Shown: positions 28,926 to 37,506 of the stretch, piece after piece | How the letters are laid out: the number at the start of each line of letters is the position of its first letter | Position numbering within the stretch: the stretch's first letter is position 1 | Source: Streptomyces sp. Q6 | GTDB lineage: Bacteria; Actinomycetota; Actinomycetes; Streptomycetales; Streptomycetaceae | Direction of reading: 5' to 3' | DNA: 64,000 bases | NCBI RefSeq assembly: GCF_036967205.1 | Contig: NZ_CP146022.1 | Coordinates: 434,001-498,000, forward strand | Notes under the pieces: generated by a model | Database searches by the model: none | Told to the model about the DNA's origin: nothing | The model's input: only the letters and a program-made list of their open reading frames with translations | Made by a program: the position numbers and the translations under genes

Positions 28926-30341
28926 ATGTCCAGCACGCCCGCACAGGCAGCACAGCGCGAACTCACCCGTTTCCAGGGCCGGTTGACCGGCCCGGACGAC
29001 CCGGGTTACCCGGCGGCCCGCGCCGTCTACAACGCCATGATCGACCGCAGCCCCGCGCTGGTGGCGCACTGCACGGACGCCGACGACGTGGCGCACGTCA
29101 TCGGCTTCGCCCGCCGGCACGGGCTGCCGCTCGCGGTGCGCGGCGGCGGCCACCACGGCGCGGGCCTCGGCACCTGCGACGACGGCGTGGTCGCCGATCT
29201 GTCGGCGCTGCACTCCGTCACGGTCGACGCCACCGCCCGTACCGTGCGCGTCGGCGGCGGCGCGACCTGGGGTCAGGTCGACGCGGCGACGCACGAGCAC
29301 AAACTGGCCACACCCAGCGGCATCATCTCGACGACCGGCGTCGGCGGCCTCGCGCTGGGCGGCGGCCTCGGCCATCTCACCCGGCGCTGCGGTCTGACCG
29401 TCGACAACATCCTGGCCGCGGACGTCGTCCTCGCCGACGGCACTCCCGTCCGGGCGAACGCCGACGAGAACACGGATCTGTTCTGGGCGATCCGGGGCGG
29501 CGGCGGCAACTTCGGCGTCGTCACGTCCTTCACGTTCCGACTGCACGAGGTGGACACGGTGGTCGCCGGGCCGACGTTCTGGGCGGCCGAGCAGGGCGCC
29601 GAGGTCCTCGCCGCCTACCGCGAGTTCCTGCCGTCGGTGCCGCGCGACGTGAACGGCTTCTTCCTGTACGGCTCCGTCCCGCCGGCCCCGCCGTTCCCCG
29701 AGGAACTGCACCTGCGCAAGGTGTGCGGGGTGGTCTGGTGCCACACGAGCGGCGATCCCGGGGCGGCGGCGCGGGCGATGGCGCCGCTCCTCGACACGCT
29801 GCCGTCGCCGCTCCTGCACGCGGTCGCCCCGATGCCGCACCCGGTGCTTCAGTCCATGTTCGACGGCCTGTACCCGCCCGGCCACCAGTGGTACTGGCGC
29901 GCCGACTTCGTGAAGGACATCCCGGACGACGCGGTCGCCCTGCACGCCAAGTTCGGCCCGCAGACCCCGTCCATGCAGTCGACGATGCACCTGTACCCGA
30001 TCGACGGCGCCGCGCACGACGTGCGTCCCGGCGACACGGCGTTCAGCTACCGCGACGCACGCTGGGCCAGTGTCTACGCGGGCGTCGACCCCGACCCGGC
30101 GCAGGCCGACGTCCTGCGCCGGTGGACCGTCGACTACTTCGAGGCGCTGCACCCGTACTCGGCGGGCGGCGCGTACGTGAACATGATGATGGACGAGGGC
30201 CAGGAGCGGGTCAGGGCGAGCTACCGCGGGAACTACGCGCGACTCGCCCGCGTGAAGGCGGCGCTCGACCCGGACAACGTGTTCCGGCACAACCAGAACA
30301 TCGAGCCCGACGCGACGGCCCGCTTCGAGGCGCGTCCCTGA
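28926..30341 (+). CDS. FAD-linked oxidase, berberine-bridge-enzyme type
   Basis: The 471-residue product has the PCMH-type FAD-binding domain with RGGGHHGAGLGTCDDGVV near residues 72-89, where the first His is the usual covalent 8-alpha flavin attachment site. GVGGLALGGGLGHLTRRCGL near residues 139-158 and AIRGGGGNFGVVT are further FAD contacts. A C-terminal berberine-bridge-like segment contains NYARLARVKAALDPDNVFRHN. There is no signal peptide, so it is probably cytoplasmic. The Cys expected for bicovalent flavin linkage appears absent from the usual loop. Members oxidise alcohols, sugars or secondary metabolites. It stands alone after the LAL regulator (117 bases), so a regulatory link is possible but unproven. 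Confidence 0.85.
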   Translation: MSSTPAQAAQRELTRFQGRLTGPDDPGYPAARAVYNAMIDRSPALVAHCTDADDVAHVIGFARRHGLPLAVRGGGHHGAGLGTCDDGVVADLSALHSVTVDATARTVRVGGGATWGQVDAATHEHKLATPSGIISTTGVGGLALGGGLGHLTRRCGLTVDNILAADVVLADGTPVRANADENTDLFWAIRGGGGNFGVVTSFTFRLHEVDTVVAGPTFWAAEQGAEVLAAYREFLPSVPRDVNGFFLYGSVPPAPPFPEELHLRKVCGVVWCHTSGDPGAAARAMAPLLDTLPSPLLHAVAPMPHPVLQSMFDGLYPPGHQWYWRADFVKDIPDDAVALHAKFGPQTPSMQSTMHLYPIDGAAHDVRPGDTAFSYRDARWASVYAGVDPDPAQADVLRRWTVDYFEALHPYSAGGAYVNMMMDEGQERVRASYRGNYARLARVKAALDPDNVFRHNQNIEPDATARFEARP

Positions 30342-30387
30342 CGGCAGCCGTCGCGCGGGGCCGCCGCCCCGGTCGTAGCGTTGCCGC

Positions 30388-31016
30388 ATGTGCTGGAGTG
30401 CGACGGCGGATCTGGTGGCGGGCGGTGCGGTCGCCGCGGTGGGGGTCGTCTGCGTCGCGCGGGCGGCCCGCGCCCGTCCCCGGGCGCTGCTCATCGCGGC
30501 GCTCCCGCTGCTGCTCGGCGCGCATCAGCTGATCGAGGCGCTGATCTGGCACCGGGGCGGCGGCAGCGGCCCGGCCACGCTGGCCTGGGCGGTGATCGCG
30601 CTGCCGCTGCTGCCCCTGTGGGTGCCCGCCGGGGTGCTGCTCGCGGCACCCCGGCGGCCCGCGGGCGCCTGCTGATCCCGCTCGCCTCCGGCGTGGTGAC
30701 GGCCGTCGTCCTCGCGTACACGCTGGCGACGACGACGGTCTCGGCCGAGATCCGCGGCCACACGATGGGCTACGCGATCGGCCTGCCCGACGCCGGATGG
30801 CTGATCGCCGGCTATCTGCTGGCGACGATCGGCTCGCTGCTGCTGTCCGGCGAGGCGGGCCTGGTGCTGCTCGGCGGCCTGGTCGCCGTCTGCGCGGCCG
30901 GCTGCGCGGCACTGTGGCGCTGGGAGTTCGTCTCCACGTGGTGCGCCTGCGCCGCGCTGTGCTCGGTGGTCCTCTACGGCTGGTTGCGCGGAGGGATCCG
31001 TACGGTCAGGCGGTGA
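30388..31016 (+). pseudogene. DUF6629 integral membrane protein (one frameshift as sequenced)
   Basis: If repaired the product is about 209 residues with six or seven hydrophobic helices. The N terminus MCWSATADLVAGGAVAAVGV is the hallmark of this actinobacterial membrane family, and HQLIEALIWH near residues 46-55 is also conserved. One G is missing in the GGG at 30663-30665; restoring it joins RRPAGR to LLIPLASGVVTAVVL. The last 11 bases overlap the convergent secreted-protein gene. Function is unknown. Confidence 0.75.
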
Positions 31017-31392
31017 GGGTCACACAGGGCAGGCCGACGCTCTCGCCCCCGCGGAAGCCCTCGGCGCACAACCGGGTCCCGGCGGGGAAGTGCCGCTGCG
31101 GGTAGGCCTGGTCGCGGAAGGTGCGGAACGCGGCGACGTCCTCGACCTCGGTCCCGGCGCTCCAGCCGTCGGTGGTCCAGACGCGGGCGCTGATGGTGTG
31201 CGGCTGGTCGGTGTTGATGACGGAGACCTCGACGCGGCCGAGGTAGGTGCCGGTGTCGTCCGTCTCGATGCACACGGCGTTGTTGCACCACTTGCCGTCC
31301 GCCGCGGCCGGCGGTCCGGCGGCGACGACACAGCCGAGCGCGACCACCACCGCGCCGGCACCGCAGACGATCTTCTTGAGGACGGCCCGCAT
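31006..31392 (-). CDS. Small secreted hypothetical protein
   Basis: The 128-residue product has a clear signal peptide (residues 1 to about 31; KKIVCGAGAVVVALGCVVAA then GPPAAAD). The mature part of about 95 residues contains four Cys (in WCNNAVC, LCAEGF and LPCV), which could form two disulfides. It is predicted to be beta-rich, with RVEVSVINTDQPHTISARVW in the middle. I recognise no named family. It overlaps the end of the convergent DUF6629 gene by 11 bases and is followed upstream by the GlxA regulator. ATG at 31392 is the only start that gives a signal peptide. Confidence 0.7.
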   Translation of the reverse strand: MRAVLKKIVCGAGAVVVALGCVVAAGPPAAADGKWCNNAVCIETDDTGTYLGRVEVSVINTDQPHTISARVWTTDGWSAGTEVEDVAAFRTFRDQAYPQRHFPAGTRLCAEGFRGGESVGLPCVTLTA

Positions 31393-31490
31393 GGGAACTC
31401 CCTGGACGTGCTGGTTCGGTCGGCCGACCGACGCTCCACAAGATCACCGGGTTACGCGGCTGCGTCCGGACGGTGCGGTGACCGCCGACG

Positions 31491-32429
31491 TCAGCTGAAG
31501 GTGCGCCGGTACGCCTGGGGGCTGACGCCGGTCGTGCGCTTGAACCGGTCGCGGAACGCGGTCGGCGAGCCGAAGCCGACCTGGCCGGCGATCCGCTCCA
31601 CGGGGTGCGCGGTCGTCTCCAGGAGGTGCTGGGCCTGCCGGATGCGCGCGCGGTGCAGCCATTGCAGCGGTGTGGTCCCGGTCTGCTCGCGGAAGCGGCG
31701 CATGAGGGTGCGCGTGCTGACGCCGGCGCGGGCGGCGATGTCGGCGAGGGTGAGTTCGCGGTCGAGGTTCTCCTGGAGCCAGGCGAGCAGCGGTTCGAAG
31801 GCCGAGCCCTGAGGTGTGGGCGCGTGGTCGTGGACGATGAACTGCGCCTGCCCGCCTTCGCGTTCGAGCGGCATGACGGACAGCCGGGCGGCGTCGGCGG
31901 CCACGGCGGAGCCGTAGTCGCGGCGGACCATGTGCAGGCACAGGTCGAGCCCGGCGGCGGCGCCCGCCGAGGTGAGGATCTGCCCGTTGTCGACGTACAG
32001 GACGTCCGGGTCGACCCGCACCCGCGGGTACGTGGCGGCGAGCAGGTCCGCCGCGAGCCAGTGCGTGGTGGCGCGCAACCCGTCGAGGAGTCCGGTGGCG
32101 GCGAGCGGGAAGGCCCCCGCGCAGATCGACGCGATCCGGGTGCCGTCCGCGGCGGCGGCCCGCAGCGCGTCGCGGACGGCGGGGTCGAGCGGGGCGAGCG
32201 GGGCGGAGGTGCCGGGCACGATGACGGTGTCCGCGCCCTTGAGTCCCTCCAGGTCCCGGTGGGCCTTGATCGTGAAGGTTCCGGCGTCGACCTCCGGCCG
32301 CCGCGCGCAGACGCGGACGGTGTAGCCGGGCCGCCCGTCGGGCAGCCGGGTGCGCCCGAAGGCCTCGATCGGGGTGGCGAGGTCGAACGGGATCACCTGG
32401 TCGAGGGCGAGCACGGCGATGGTGTGCAT
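31491..32429 (-). CDS. GlxA-family AraC-type regulator with DJ-1/PfpI-like domain
   Basis: The 312-residue product has an N-terminal class I amidotransferase-like (DJ-1/PfpI) sensor domain (about residues 1-190) with DTVIVPGTSAP and RIASICAGAFPLAATGLLDG. The Cys in SICAGAF sits at the position of the nucleophile elbow. The C-terminal AraC domain (about residues 210-310) has two helix-turn-helices, LADIAARAGVSTRTLMRRFREQ and VERIAGQVGFGSPTAFRDRF. ATG at 32429 matches the family N terminus (MHTIAVLALDQVIPFDLA). It is divergent from a stand-alone DJ-1/PfpI gene across 197 bases, a common arrangement in actinomycetes, and probably regulates it. Confidence 0.88.
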   Translation of the reverse strand: MHTIAVLALDQVIPFDLATPIEAFGRTRLPDGRPGYTVRVCARRPEVDAGTFTIKAHRDLEGLKGADTVIVPGTSAPLAPLDPAVRDALRAAAADGTRIASICAGAFPLAATGLLDGLRATTHWLAADLLAATYPRVRVDPDVLYVDNGQILTSAGAAAGLDLCLHMVRRDYGSAVAADAARLSVMPLEREGGQAQFIVHDHAPTPQGSAFEPLLAWLQENLDRELTLADIAARAGVSTRTLMRRFREQTGTTPLQWLHRARIRQAQHLLETTAHPVERIAGQVGFGSPTAFRDRFKRTTGVSPQAYRRTFS

Positions 32430-32626
32430 GGCGAGAACATACCCTGTCACCCGGATACCGCCACGGCCACTGTCGAGGGGCTTTGCACGACTCACCTGCT
32501 CGTACGACCTGGCGTTATCCCGTTGAGAAGCGTCACTAATGCCACTGGGAGGCGCGGCTTCTGCTGCATAGCGTCGACGTCGATCCCGGCGCGGACCGGG
32601 CTCGACGCACGCGAAGGAACCCCCTC

Positions 32627-33295
32627 ATGCACGTCCAGATCGTCCTGTTCGACGGCTTCGATCCGCTCGATGTCATCGCTCCGTTCGAGGTGCTGCACGC
32701 CGGTGGCGCCGCGTCCCGGGGAGCGGTGAGCGTGGAGCTGGTCTCCGCCGAAGGGCCGCGTGAGGTGGTCGGCGGCACCGGCGGGCTCGCGCTGCGTGCC
32801 ACGGCCGCACTGGATCCGGCGCGGGCCGACGTGGTGCTGGTGCCGGGTGCGGCGGGACCCGTCGGGGAACCGGGCGAGGAGCCCGCGGCCGGCGCGGACG
32901 CCTCGATCCCGGTGCTGCTGGGGCGCACGCTGTCGACCGGCCTGCCCGCGCTGCTCGGCGCCGCGATGGACGATCCCGCCACGACGGTCGCCACGGTGTG
33001 CGGCGGTTCGCTGGTGCTGGCCCTCGCGGGACTCGTCGAGGGCCGTCCCGTCACCACTCACCACCTGGGGCTCGACCTGCTCGACGCCACCGGGGGGCGA
33101 GCGGTGCGGGCCCGTGTCGTGGACGACGGCGACCTCGTCTCCGGCGCGGGGGTCACCTCCGGGCTCGATCTGGCGCTGCATCTGCTGGAGCGCGAGATCG
33201 GGCCGCGAGTCGCCCATGCCGTCGAGGAGTTGTTCGCGTACGAGCGTCGCGGCACGGTCTGGCGCGACGCGGGCGCCGTACCCGTCGCGTTCTGA
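32627..33295 (+). CDS. DJ-1/PfpI family protein
   Basis: The 222-residue product is a single-domain DJ-1/PfpI protein: MHVQIVLFDGFDPLDVIAPF at the N terminus, DVVLVPGAAGP, and TVATVCGGSLVLALAGLVEG with the Cys at the nucleophile elbow. The family includes chaperones, isocyanide hydratases and amidases, and the set of acid residues does not settle which. It is divergent from the GlxA regulator and is its likely target. A GAAGGAA ribosome site precedes the ATG. A short tandem repeat begins over its stop codon. Confidence 0.85.
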   Translation: MHVQIVLFDGFDPLDVIAPFEVLHAGGAASRGAVSVELVSAEGPREVVGGTGGLALRATAALDPARADVVLVPGAAGPVGEPGEEPAAGADASIPVLLGRTLSTGLPALLGAAMDDPATTVATVCGGSLVLALAGLVEGRPVTTHHLGLDLLDATGGRAVRARVVDDGDLVSGAGVTSGLDLALHLLEREIGPRVAHAVEELFAYERRGTVWRDAGAVPVAF

Positions 33296-33386
33296 CCACT
33301 TCTCCTCCCTGACCACACCTGTTCCCTGACCACACCAGACCTGTTCCCTGACCCCACCTGACCTGTTCCCTGACCACACCTGCGCA
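33292..33386 (+). repeat. Short intergenic tandem repeat (17-22 base units)
   Basis: Copies of CTGACC(A/C)CACC followed by CTGTTCC begin at 33309, 33326, 33348 and 33370 (spacings 17, 22, 22). An isolated CTGACCAC begins at 33292 and includes the stop of the DJ-1 gene. The whole gap to the next gene is built from this element. It is less GC-rich than the surroundings. Possible roles are replication slippage or a row of protein-binding sites. Confidence 0.75.
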
Positions 33387-33404
33387 CGAAGGAAGAACCA
33401 CCGC

Positions 33405-33725
33405 ATGTCCGTCGAAGGCATCTGGGACCTGTCCGTCTCCACCCCGCTCGGCACGATCGAGGCGGTCGTCGAACTGCACCGCGAGCGCGCGGCCCTGACC
33501 GGCGTGGCCCGGGGCGCGGGCGAGGACGTACCCCTCATGGACGTCGCGCTGTCCGGCGACCGGCTCACATGGAAGCAGTCCGTCACCCGGCCGATGCGTC
33601 TGAACCTGACGTTCGCCGTGACGGTCGCGGGCGACACCCTCACGGGCACGTCACGGGCCGGACGGCTGCCCGCCTCCAAGGTCACCGGCGTGCGCCGCCC
33701 CGTAGCATCGGACGCGGGCCGCTGA
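33405..33725 (+). CDS. Small conserved hypothetical protein, beta-rich
   Basis: The 106-residue product is soluble, with alternating strands: GIWDLSVSTPLGTIEAVVEL near residues 5-24, RERAALTGVARGAGEDVPL, LSGDRLTWKQSV and LNLTFAVTVAGDTLTGTSRAG. This looks like a small beta-barrel or lipocalin-like fold, though I cannot name the family with confidence. A GAAGGAAGAA ribosome site precedes the ATG. It follows the DJ-1 gene after the tandem repeat and is immediately followed (2 bases) by a membrane protein gene, so the three may form an operon. Confidence 0.7.
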   Translation: MSVEGIWDLSVSTPLGTIEAVVELHRERAALTGVARGAGEDVPLMDVALSGDRLTWKQSVTRPMRLNLTFAVTVAGDTLTGTSRAGRLPASKVTGVRRPVASDAGR

Positions 33726-33727
33726 CC

Positions 33728-34189
33728 ATGACGAAGATTCTGCTCTCGCTGCACGTCCTGGCCGCTGTCCTGGCCGTGGGGCCGGTCGCCGTCGCGGCGA
33801 GCATGTTCCCCAGGACCCTGCGCCTGACATCCGGTTCACCGGACGGCGCGACGCTCGCCTCATCGCGCACGGTGCACCGCATCTGCCGCGTCTACGCGGG
33901 GGTCGGTGTCGCCGTGCCCCTGTTCGGCTTCGCGACGGCGAGCAGCCTCGGTGTGCTCGGCAGTGCGTGGCTGATCGCCTCGATCGTGCTCACCACCGCG
34001 GCCGCGGGCGTCCTCGCCCTGGGGATCCTGCCCGCGCAGGAGGCGGCGCTCGACCGCGCGGAACAGGGCGAGGCGCCCGGCGGCGGACTCCCCCGCCGAC
34101 TCGCCCTGCTCACGGGCGTGTTCAACCTGCTGTGGGCGACGGTGACGGTCCTCATGATCGTCCGCCCCGGCTCCACCACGGGAGCATGA
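33728..34189 (+). CDS. DUF2269-like integral membrane protein
   Basis: The 153-residue product has four predicted helices, the first in KILLSLHVLAAVLAVGPVAV near residues 3-22. The opening with a conserved His and Pro in the first helix is typical of small DUF2269-type membrane proteins. The start ATG (33728) lies 2 bases after the upstream stop, so translation is probably coupled. A 127-base gap separates it from the PstS-like gene. No function is known. Confidence 0.7.
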   Translation: MTKILLSLHVLAAVLAVGPVAVAASMFPRTLRLTSGSPDGATLASSRTVHRICRVYAGVGVAVPLFGFATASSLGVLGSAWLIASIVLTTAAAGVLALGILPAQEAALDRAEQGEAPGGGLPRRLALLTGVFNLLWATVTVLMIVRPGSTTGA

Positions 34190-34316
34190 CGGGCCCGCGC
34201 GGGGCCCCATCACCCAACTCCCCGTCACGACAGCGATGTTGAACTCCTGACGAACAGTCGGCGACGTCGGATGCGAGGACCGGCCGCGGTGCGCGGCCGG
34301 TCCGTACGTTGGCGCC

Positions 34317-35858
34317 ATGGGCTGGCTCGACATCACCTCCACCGCCGCGGGCCTGCTGCTCGGCGTCGTCTCCATCGCCGTACCGTTCGCGGCGGACCTG
34401 CGGGCGCGCCACAGCAGACGCATCGGCTTCCGCAAGCAGATGGACATCGCCATAGGCCACAACGGCCAGGTCGGCGAGGCGGATCCGCGGCTCGGCCTCT
34501 TCAACGACATGCCGACGATGCGCGACGCCACCCTGGTGCTGCTGCGCGTCGAGAACGACGGGTCACGGCACATCGAGGAGTCCGACTACATCGACCCGTC
34601 ACCGCAGTACGGGCTCACCGCCGAGTTCCCGGGGCGCAGCATCCAGGCGCAGGACGTCACCGTGCCCGAGGAACACACCAATCTGATGGGCTACTTCGAG
34701 GACCAGCCGGGGCTGATGGTCGCGGGGCCGAGCACCCTGCGCATCCCTCGCGTCCCCCTGAAGCCGGGCGCTCACTACAAGATCCTGGTGCTGCTCACCG
34801 GCGGGCGGGAGGGCGACCGGGTCACCGTCACCGGTGACCTCAAGGACGGTTCGCTGCACGAGAACCACAGTCTGACGCCGGACGAAAAACCGCCCGTGTT
34901 CAGCAAGCACGCCCGCTGGACCACCGTGGTGCTCGGGCTCGCCCTGATCGCCGCGACCACCCTGCCGATGGCCCTGCCCTCGCCGCTGCCGGACGACTGC
35001 GAGACGGGCGCGCTCAGGCTCACCGGCTCCACGGCGTTCGCGCCGGTCCTGACCGAGCTTGCGGCGAAGTACCGGGAACACTGCCACGACGAGCCGGACA
35101 TCACGGTCGCCGCGCACGGCAGCCGTACCGGGGTGCGCGAACTCGCCCTGAGCGGGGGCAGACCCGAGGAGGGCGCGACGGTGATCGCGTTCTCCGACGG
35201 GCCGCGCCCGGCGAGCTACACCCGGCTGAGCGAGAGCCGGGTGGCCGTCTCCCTGTTCACCCTCGTCGTCCACGACGACGTGCGGCTGACGAATATGACC
35301 GTGGCGGACGTGCGGCGCGTCTACCGCGGCGAGATCCGCAACTGGTCCCGGCTCGGCGGCCCCGACCTGCCCATCGTCCTCGTCAGCCGCAGCTCGGGCT
35401 CGGGCACCCGCTCGTCCCTGACCGCCCGCGTCCTCGACGGCGCGGACGAGCCGCCCGCCTCCTCCGACGACTGCGTCAACCGCACGGTGCGCAGCGCGCC
35501 GCTGCTGCGCTGCGAGCTCGACTCCACCGAGCAGGTCCTCGACACCGTCGCCCGCACGCCCGGCGCCCTCGGCTACAGCGAGCTGCGGGCCGCGTCCCCG
35601 CCTGAGGCGCCGCGCGGGTTGCACCGGGTCACGCTCGACGGCCGCGTCCCCGACCCGGACCGGCTCGCGTCCGGCGGCTACCCGTACTGGGAGATCGAGT
35701 ACGCGTACACCTACGGGCGGCCGCCCGCGGACTCGCCGGCCTCCAGCTTCCTCGCGTACGCCGTGGACAACGGCACCGGCAAGGGCGTGGTCGCCACCCA
35801 CGGTCATCTGCCCTGCGGGACGCCGGTGGGGCTGCGGGTGTGCGGCGCCGGCAGCTGA
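34317..35858 (+). CDS. Membrane-tethered PstS-like (PBP2-type) substrate-binding protein with an extra N-terminal domain
   Basis: The 513-residue product has a first membrane helix (about residues 8-27), a soluble domain of about 170 residues with no family I recognise (TLVLLRVENDGSRHIEESDY; YKILVLLTGGREGDRVTVTG), and a second helix (about residues 202-222). A C-terminal PstS-like domain has the oxyanion-binding blocks LTGSTAFAPVLTELA, VAAHGSRTGVREL and SRSSGSGTRSS. Two Cys pairs are likely disulfides. Normal PstS is a lipoprotein in an operon with pstCAB; here there is no lipobox and no ABC genes nearby. The second helix would place the PstS domain outside and the middle domain inside, or the reverse if helix one inserts differently. 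A phosphate-sensing rather than transport role is a guess. Confidence 0.75.
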   Translation: MGWLDITSTAAGLLLGVVSIAVPFAADLRARHSRRIGFRKQMDIAIGHNGQVGEADPRLGLFNDMPTMRDATLVLLRVENDGSRHIEESDYIDPSPQYGLTAEFPGRSIQAQDVTVPEEHTNLMGYFEDQPGLMVAGPSTLRIPRVPLKPGAHYKILVLLTGGREGDRVTVTGDLKDGSLHENHSLTPDEKPPVFSKHARWTTVVLGLALIAATTLPMALPSPLPDDCETGALRLTGSTAFAPVLTELAAKYREHCHDEPDITVAAHGSRTGVRELALSGGRPEEGATVIAFSDGPRPASYTRLSESRVAVSLFTLVVHDDVRLTNMTVADVRRVYRGEIRNWSRLGGPDLPIVLVSRSSGSGTRSSLTARVLDGADEPPASSDDCVNRTVRSAPLLRCELDSTEQVLDTVARTPGALGYSELRAASPPEAPRGLHRVTLDGRVPDPDRLASGGYPYWEIEYAYTYGRPPADSPASSFLAYAVDNGTGKGVVATHGHLPCGTPVGLRVCGAGS

Positions 35859-35977
35859 TCCCCGTACCGTCCCGGGCGGACCCCACGTCCCTCCCGCCAC
35901 GACACACCCCACCCCAGGAACGTAGAATCTATGGATATTTCGGGTGCTCGATGTGCCCGGGACGGCGAGGTGACGTC

Positions 35978-36763
35978 ATGGTCGGACACCCCTCGGCCCT
36001 GCTGGCCGCGACCGCGCTCTGCGCGGGCGTGTTCGCCGCCGGACCCGCGGTCGCCGCCGGCGCGGACCCGTCCGCGCAGGAACTGGCCGACGACGCGAAA
36101 CAGGAGCTGCTCGACGCGCACTCCCTGCATCTGACCCTGGTGAACCGCTCGGACAGCACGCGGGACGCCCGCACCCCGGCCGCGTTCGACCTGCGCCTCG
36201 ACGAGGACGGGAACTGCGCCGGGTCACTGCGCATGGGTACCGGCGGCGCGAACGGCGGCAGTGTCGAGCTCGTGAAGCGGGGCGACGAGGTGTGGATGAA
36301 GCCCGACGCGACGTTCTGGAAGACGCAGGTGCCCGGCGGCGGCGGGGATCTCGCGGCCCAACTGTTCGGTGACCGGTACATGCACGGCACGACGGACGAC
36401 CCGATGCTGGACGGTCTCGCCGAGACGTGCGACCTGGACGCGTTCCGGGACCAGCTCGACGACGGGTCGCAGAAGGCGGCGCAGGACCAGCTCACCAAGG
36501 GCGACGAGACCACCGTGGCCGGCACCGACGTCGTCCCGCTGACCGGCCGGGACGACGACAAGACCCTCACGCTGTACGTCACCGCGGACGATCCGCACCA
36601 GTTGGTCAGGGCCACCGAGAAGGGCCCGGACGACGACATCACGATGACGCTCACGGACTACGACAAGCCGGTGCCGAGCAGCACGCCGTCGCCGGACGAG
36701 TCGGTCGACATCTCCAAGCTGCACGACGTCGCGCCGGGCGGGCAGACGCCGCCGCAGGCCTGA
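35978..36763 (+). CDS. Secreted LppX/LolA-like lipid- or envelope-associated protein
   Basis: The 261-residue product has a signal peptide (residues 1 to about 25, ending AAGPAVAAGA). The mature part begins with a helix (SAQELADDAKQELLDAHSLHL) and then alternating strands such as SVELVKRGDEVWMKPDATFW. TTVAGTDVVPLTGRDDDKTL resembles the half-barrel seen in LppX/LprG and LolA relatives. There is no lipobox Cys, so it would be free or wall-retained. Two Cys (NCAGS, TCDLD) could pair. ATG at 35978 follows GCGAGG. The family assignment is moderate. It is convergent with the XRE-cupin gene. Confidence 0.6.
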   Translation: MVGHPSALLAATALCAGVFAAGPAVAAGADPSAQELADDAKQELLDAHSLHLTLVNRSDSTRDARTPAAFDLRLDEDGNCAGSLRMGTGGANGGSVELVKRGDEVWMKPDATFWKTQVPGGGGDLAAQLFGDRYMHGTTDDPMLDGLAETCDLDAFRDQLDDGSQKAAQDQLTKGDETTVAGTDVVPLTGRDDDKTLTLYVTADDPHQLVRATEKGPDDDITMTLTDYDKPVPSSTPSPDESVDISKLHDVAPGGQTPPQA

Positions 36764-36786
36764 ACACCGGGCTCAGGAGCGGACCC

Positions 36787-37356
36787 TCAGGAGCGCCGCT
36801 TCGGGCACTGCTCCGGGCGCCGCTTCGGGTAGCGCACGAAGAGGATGCCGTGGGCGTCGCCGTGCGGGGCGCCGTAGAGGTGCGGGGCGTCGGCCGACCA
36901 GTGGGCGTGGCCGCCGGGGGTGACGGTCTGCGGCGCTTCCGGGCGACCGACGACGGCGGTCCCGGAGAGGACCATCAGGCTCTCGGTGGTGTGCGGGGCG
37001 TGCGCGGCGGACTCCTGGGTCGCGCCCCCGGCGATGGTGACGCGGAAGACGTCGGTGGCGGCGTCGGCGTCCTCGTACCGTTCGAGCAGGACGGCGGTGA
37101 CCGCGCTGCCGGAGACGCCGCCCGCCCCCTCGGTGACGCCCGCGGGCGGGTCGTCGAGCACGGCGCTGAGCGGGCTGCCGAGTGCGGTGGTCAGCGCGTA
37201 GAGGGTCTCCAGGGTCGGGTTGCGCGTGCCGCTCTCCAGTTCCGAGAGGGTGCCCTTGCCGACGCCGGAGCGGCGGGACAGCTCGGACAGCGACAGCGCG
37301 CGGCCCTGGCGCAGCGCCTTGAGTCTGCGTCCCACCTCGTCGTTGAGGCCCATCAC
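36787..37356 (-). CDS. XRE-family regulator with C-terminal cupin domain
   Basis: The 189-residue product has an N-terminal helix-turn-helix (about residues 8-65) with GRRLKALRQGRALSLSELSR, RSGVGKGTLSELESGTRNPT and LETLYALTTALG. The C-terminal cupin (about residues 108-178) has APHTTESLMVLSGTAVVG and PGGHAHWSADAPHLYG, where three His could hold a metal. Regulators of this type sense small molecules and usually repress a neighbouring transporter or enzyme. It is divergent from benE across 150 bases containing a strong palindrome. The first two codons are both ATG, so the start may be 37353. Confidence 0.88.
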   Translation of the reverse strand: MMGLNDEVGRRLKALRQGRALSLSELSRRSGVGKGTLSELESGTRNPTLETLYALTTALGSPLSAVLDDPPAGVTEGAGGVSGSAVTAVLLERYEDADAATDVFRVTIAGGATQESAAHAPHTTESLMVLSGTAVVGRPEAPQTVTPGGHAHWSADAPHLYGAPHGDAHGILFVRYPKRRPEQCPKRRS

Positions 37357-37391
37357 CCGGCTCCTGTCGGTTCGGTTCGCCCATCGGCTGG

Positions 37392-37452
37392 TTGACGGGT
37401 CGGCGCCCGCGTCCCTAGTGTTCCATAAACAGAACGTTCCGTTTACGGAACG
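37392..37452 (+). promoter_or_regulatory. Candidate benE promoter with XRE-cupin operator
   Basis: TTGACG (37392-37397), 18 bases, then TAGTGT (37416-37421) form a plausible promoter. Just downstream, CGTTCCGTTTACGGAACG (37435-37452) is a perfect 18-base palindrome. A degenerate copy, GTTCCATAAACAGAAC, overlaps its left side from 37420. Repeated sites covering the transcription start fit repression by the divergently encoded XRE-cupin protein. This is inferred from sequence alone. Confidence 0.6.
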
Positions 37453-37506
37453 ACTGCCTCCGAAGGAACACCTGCCTCGGCACCGGCTGCCCGGAAGTGA
37501 TGCCCC

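Noticed and set aside
26652-30494. A 1280-codon minus-strand frame
   Set aside because: It is a shadow of the LAL regulator and BBE oxidase genes, rich in Arg, Gly and Ala, with no recognisable domain.
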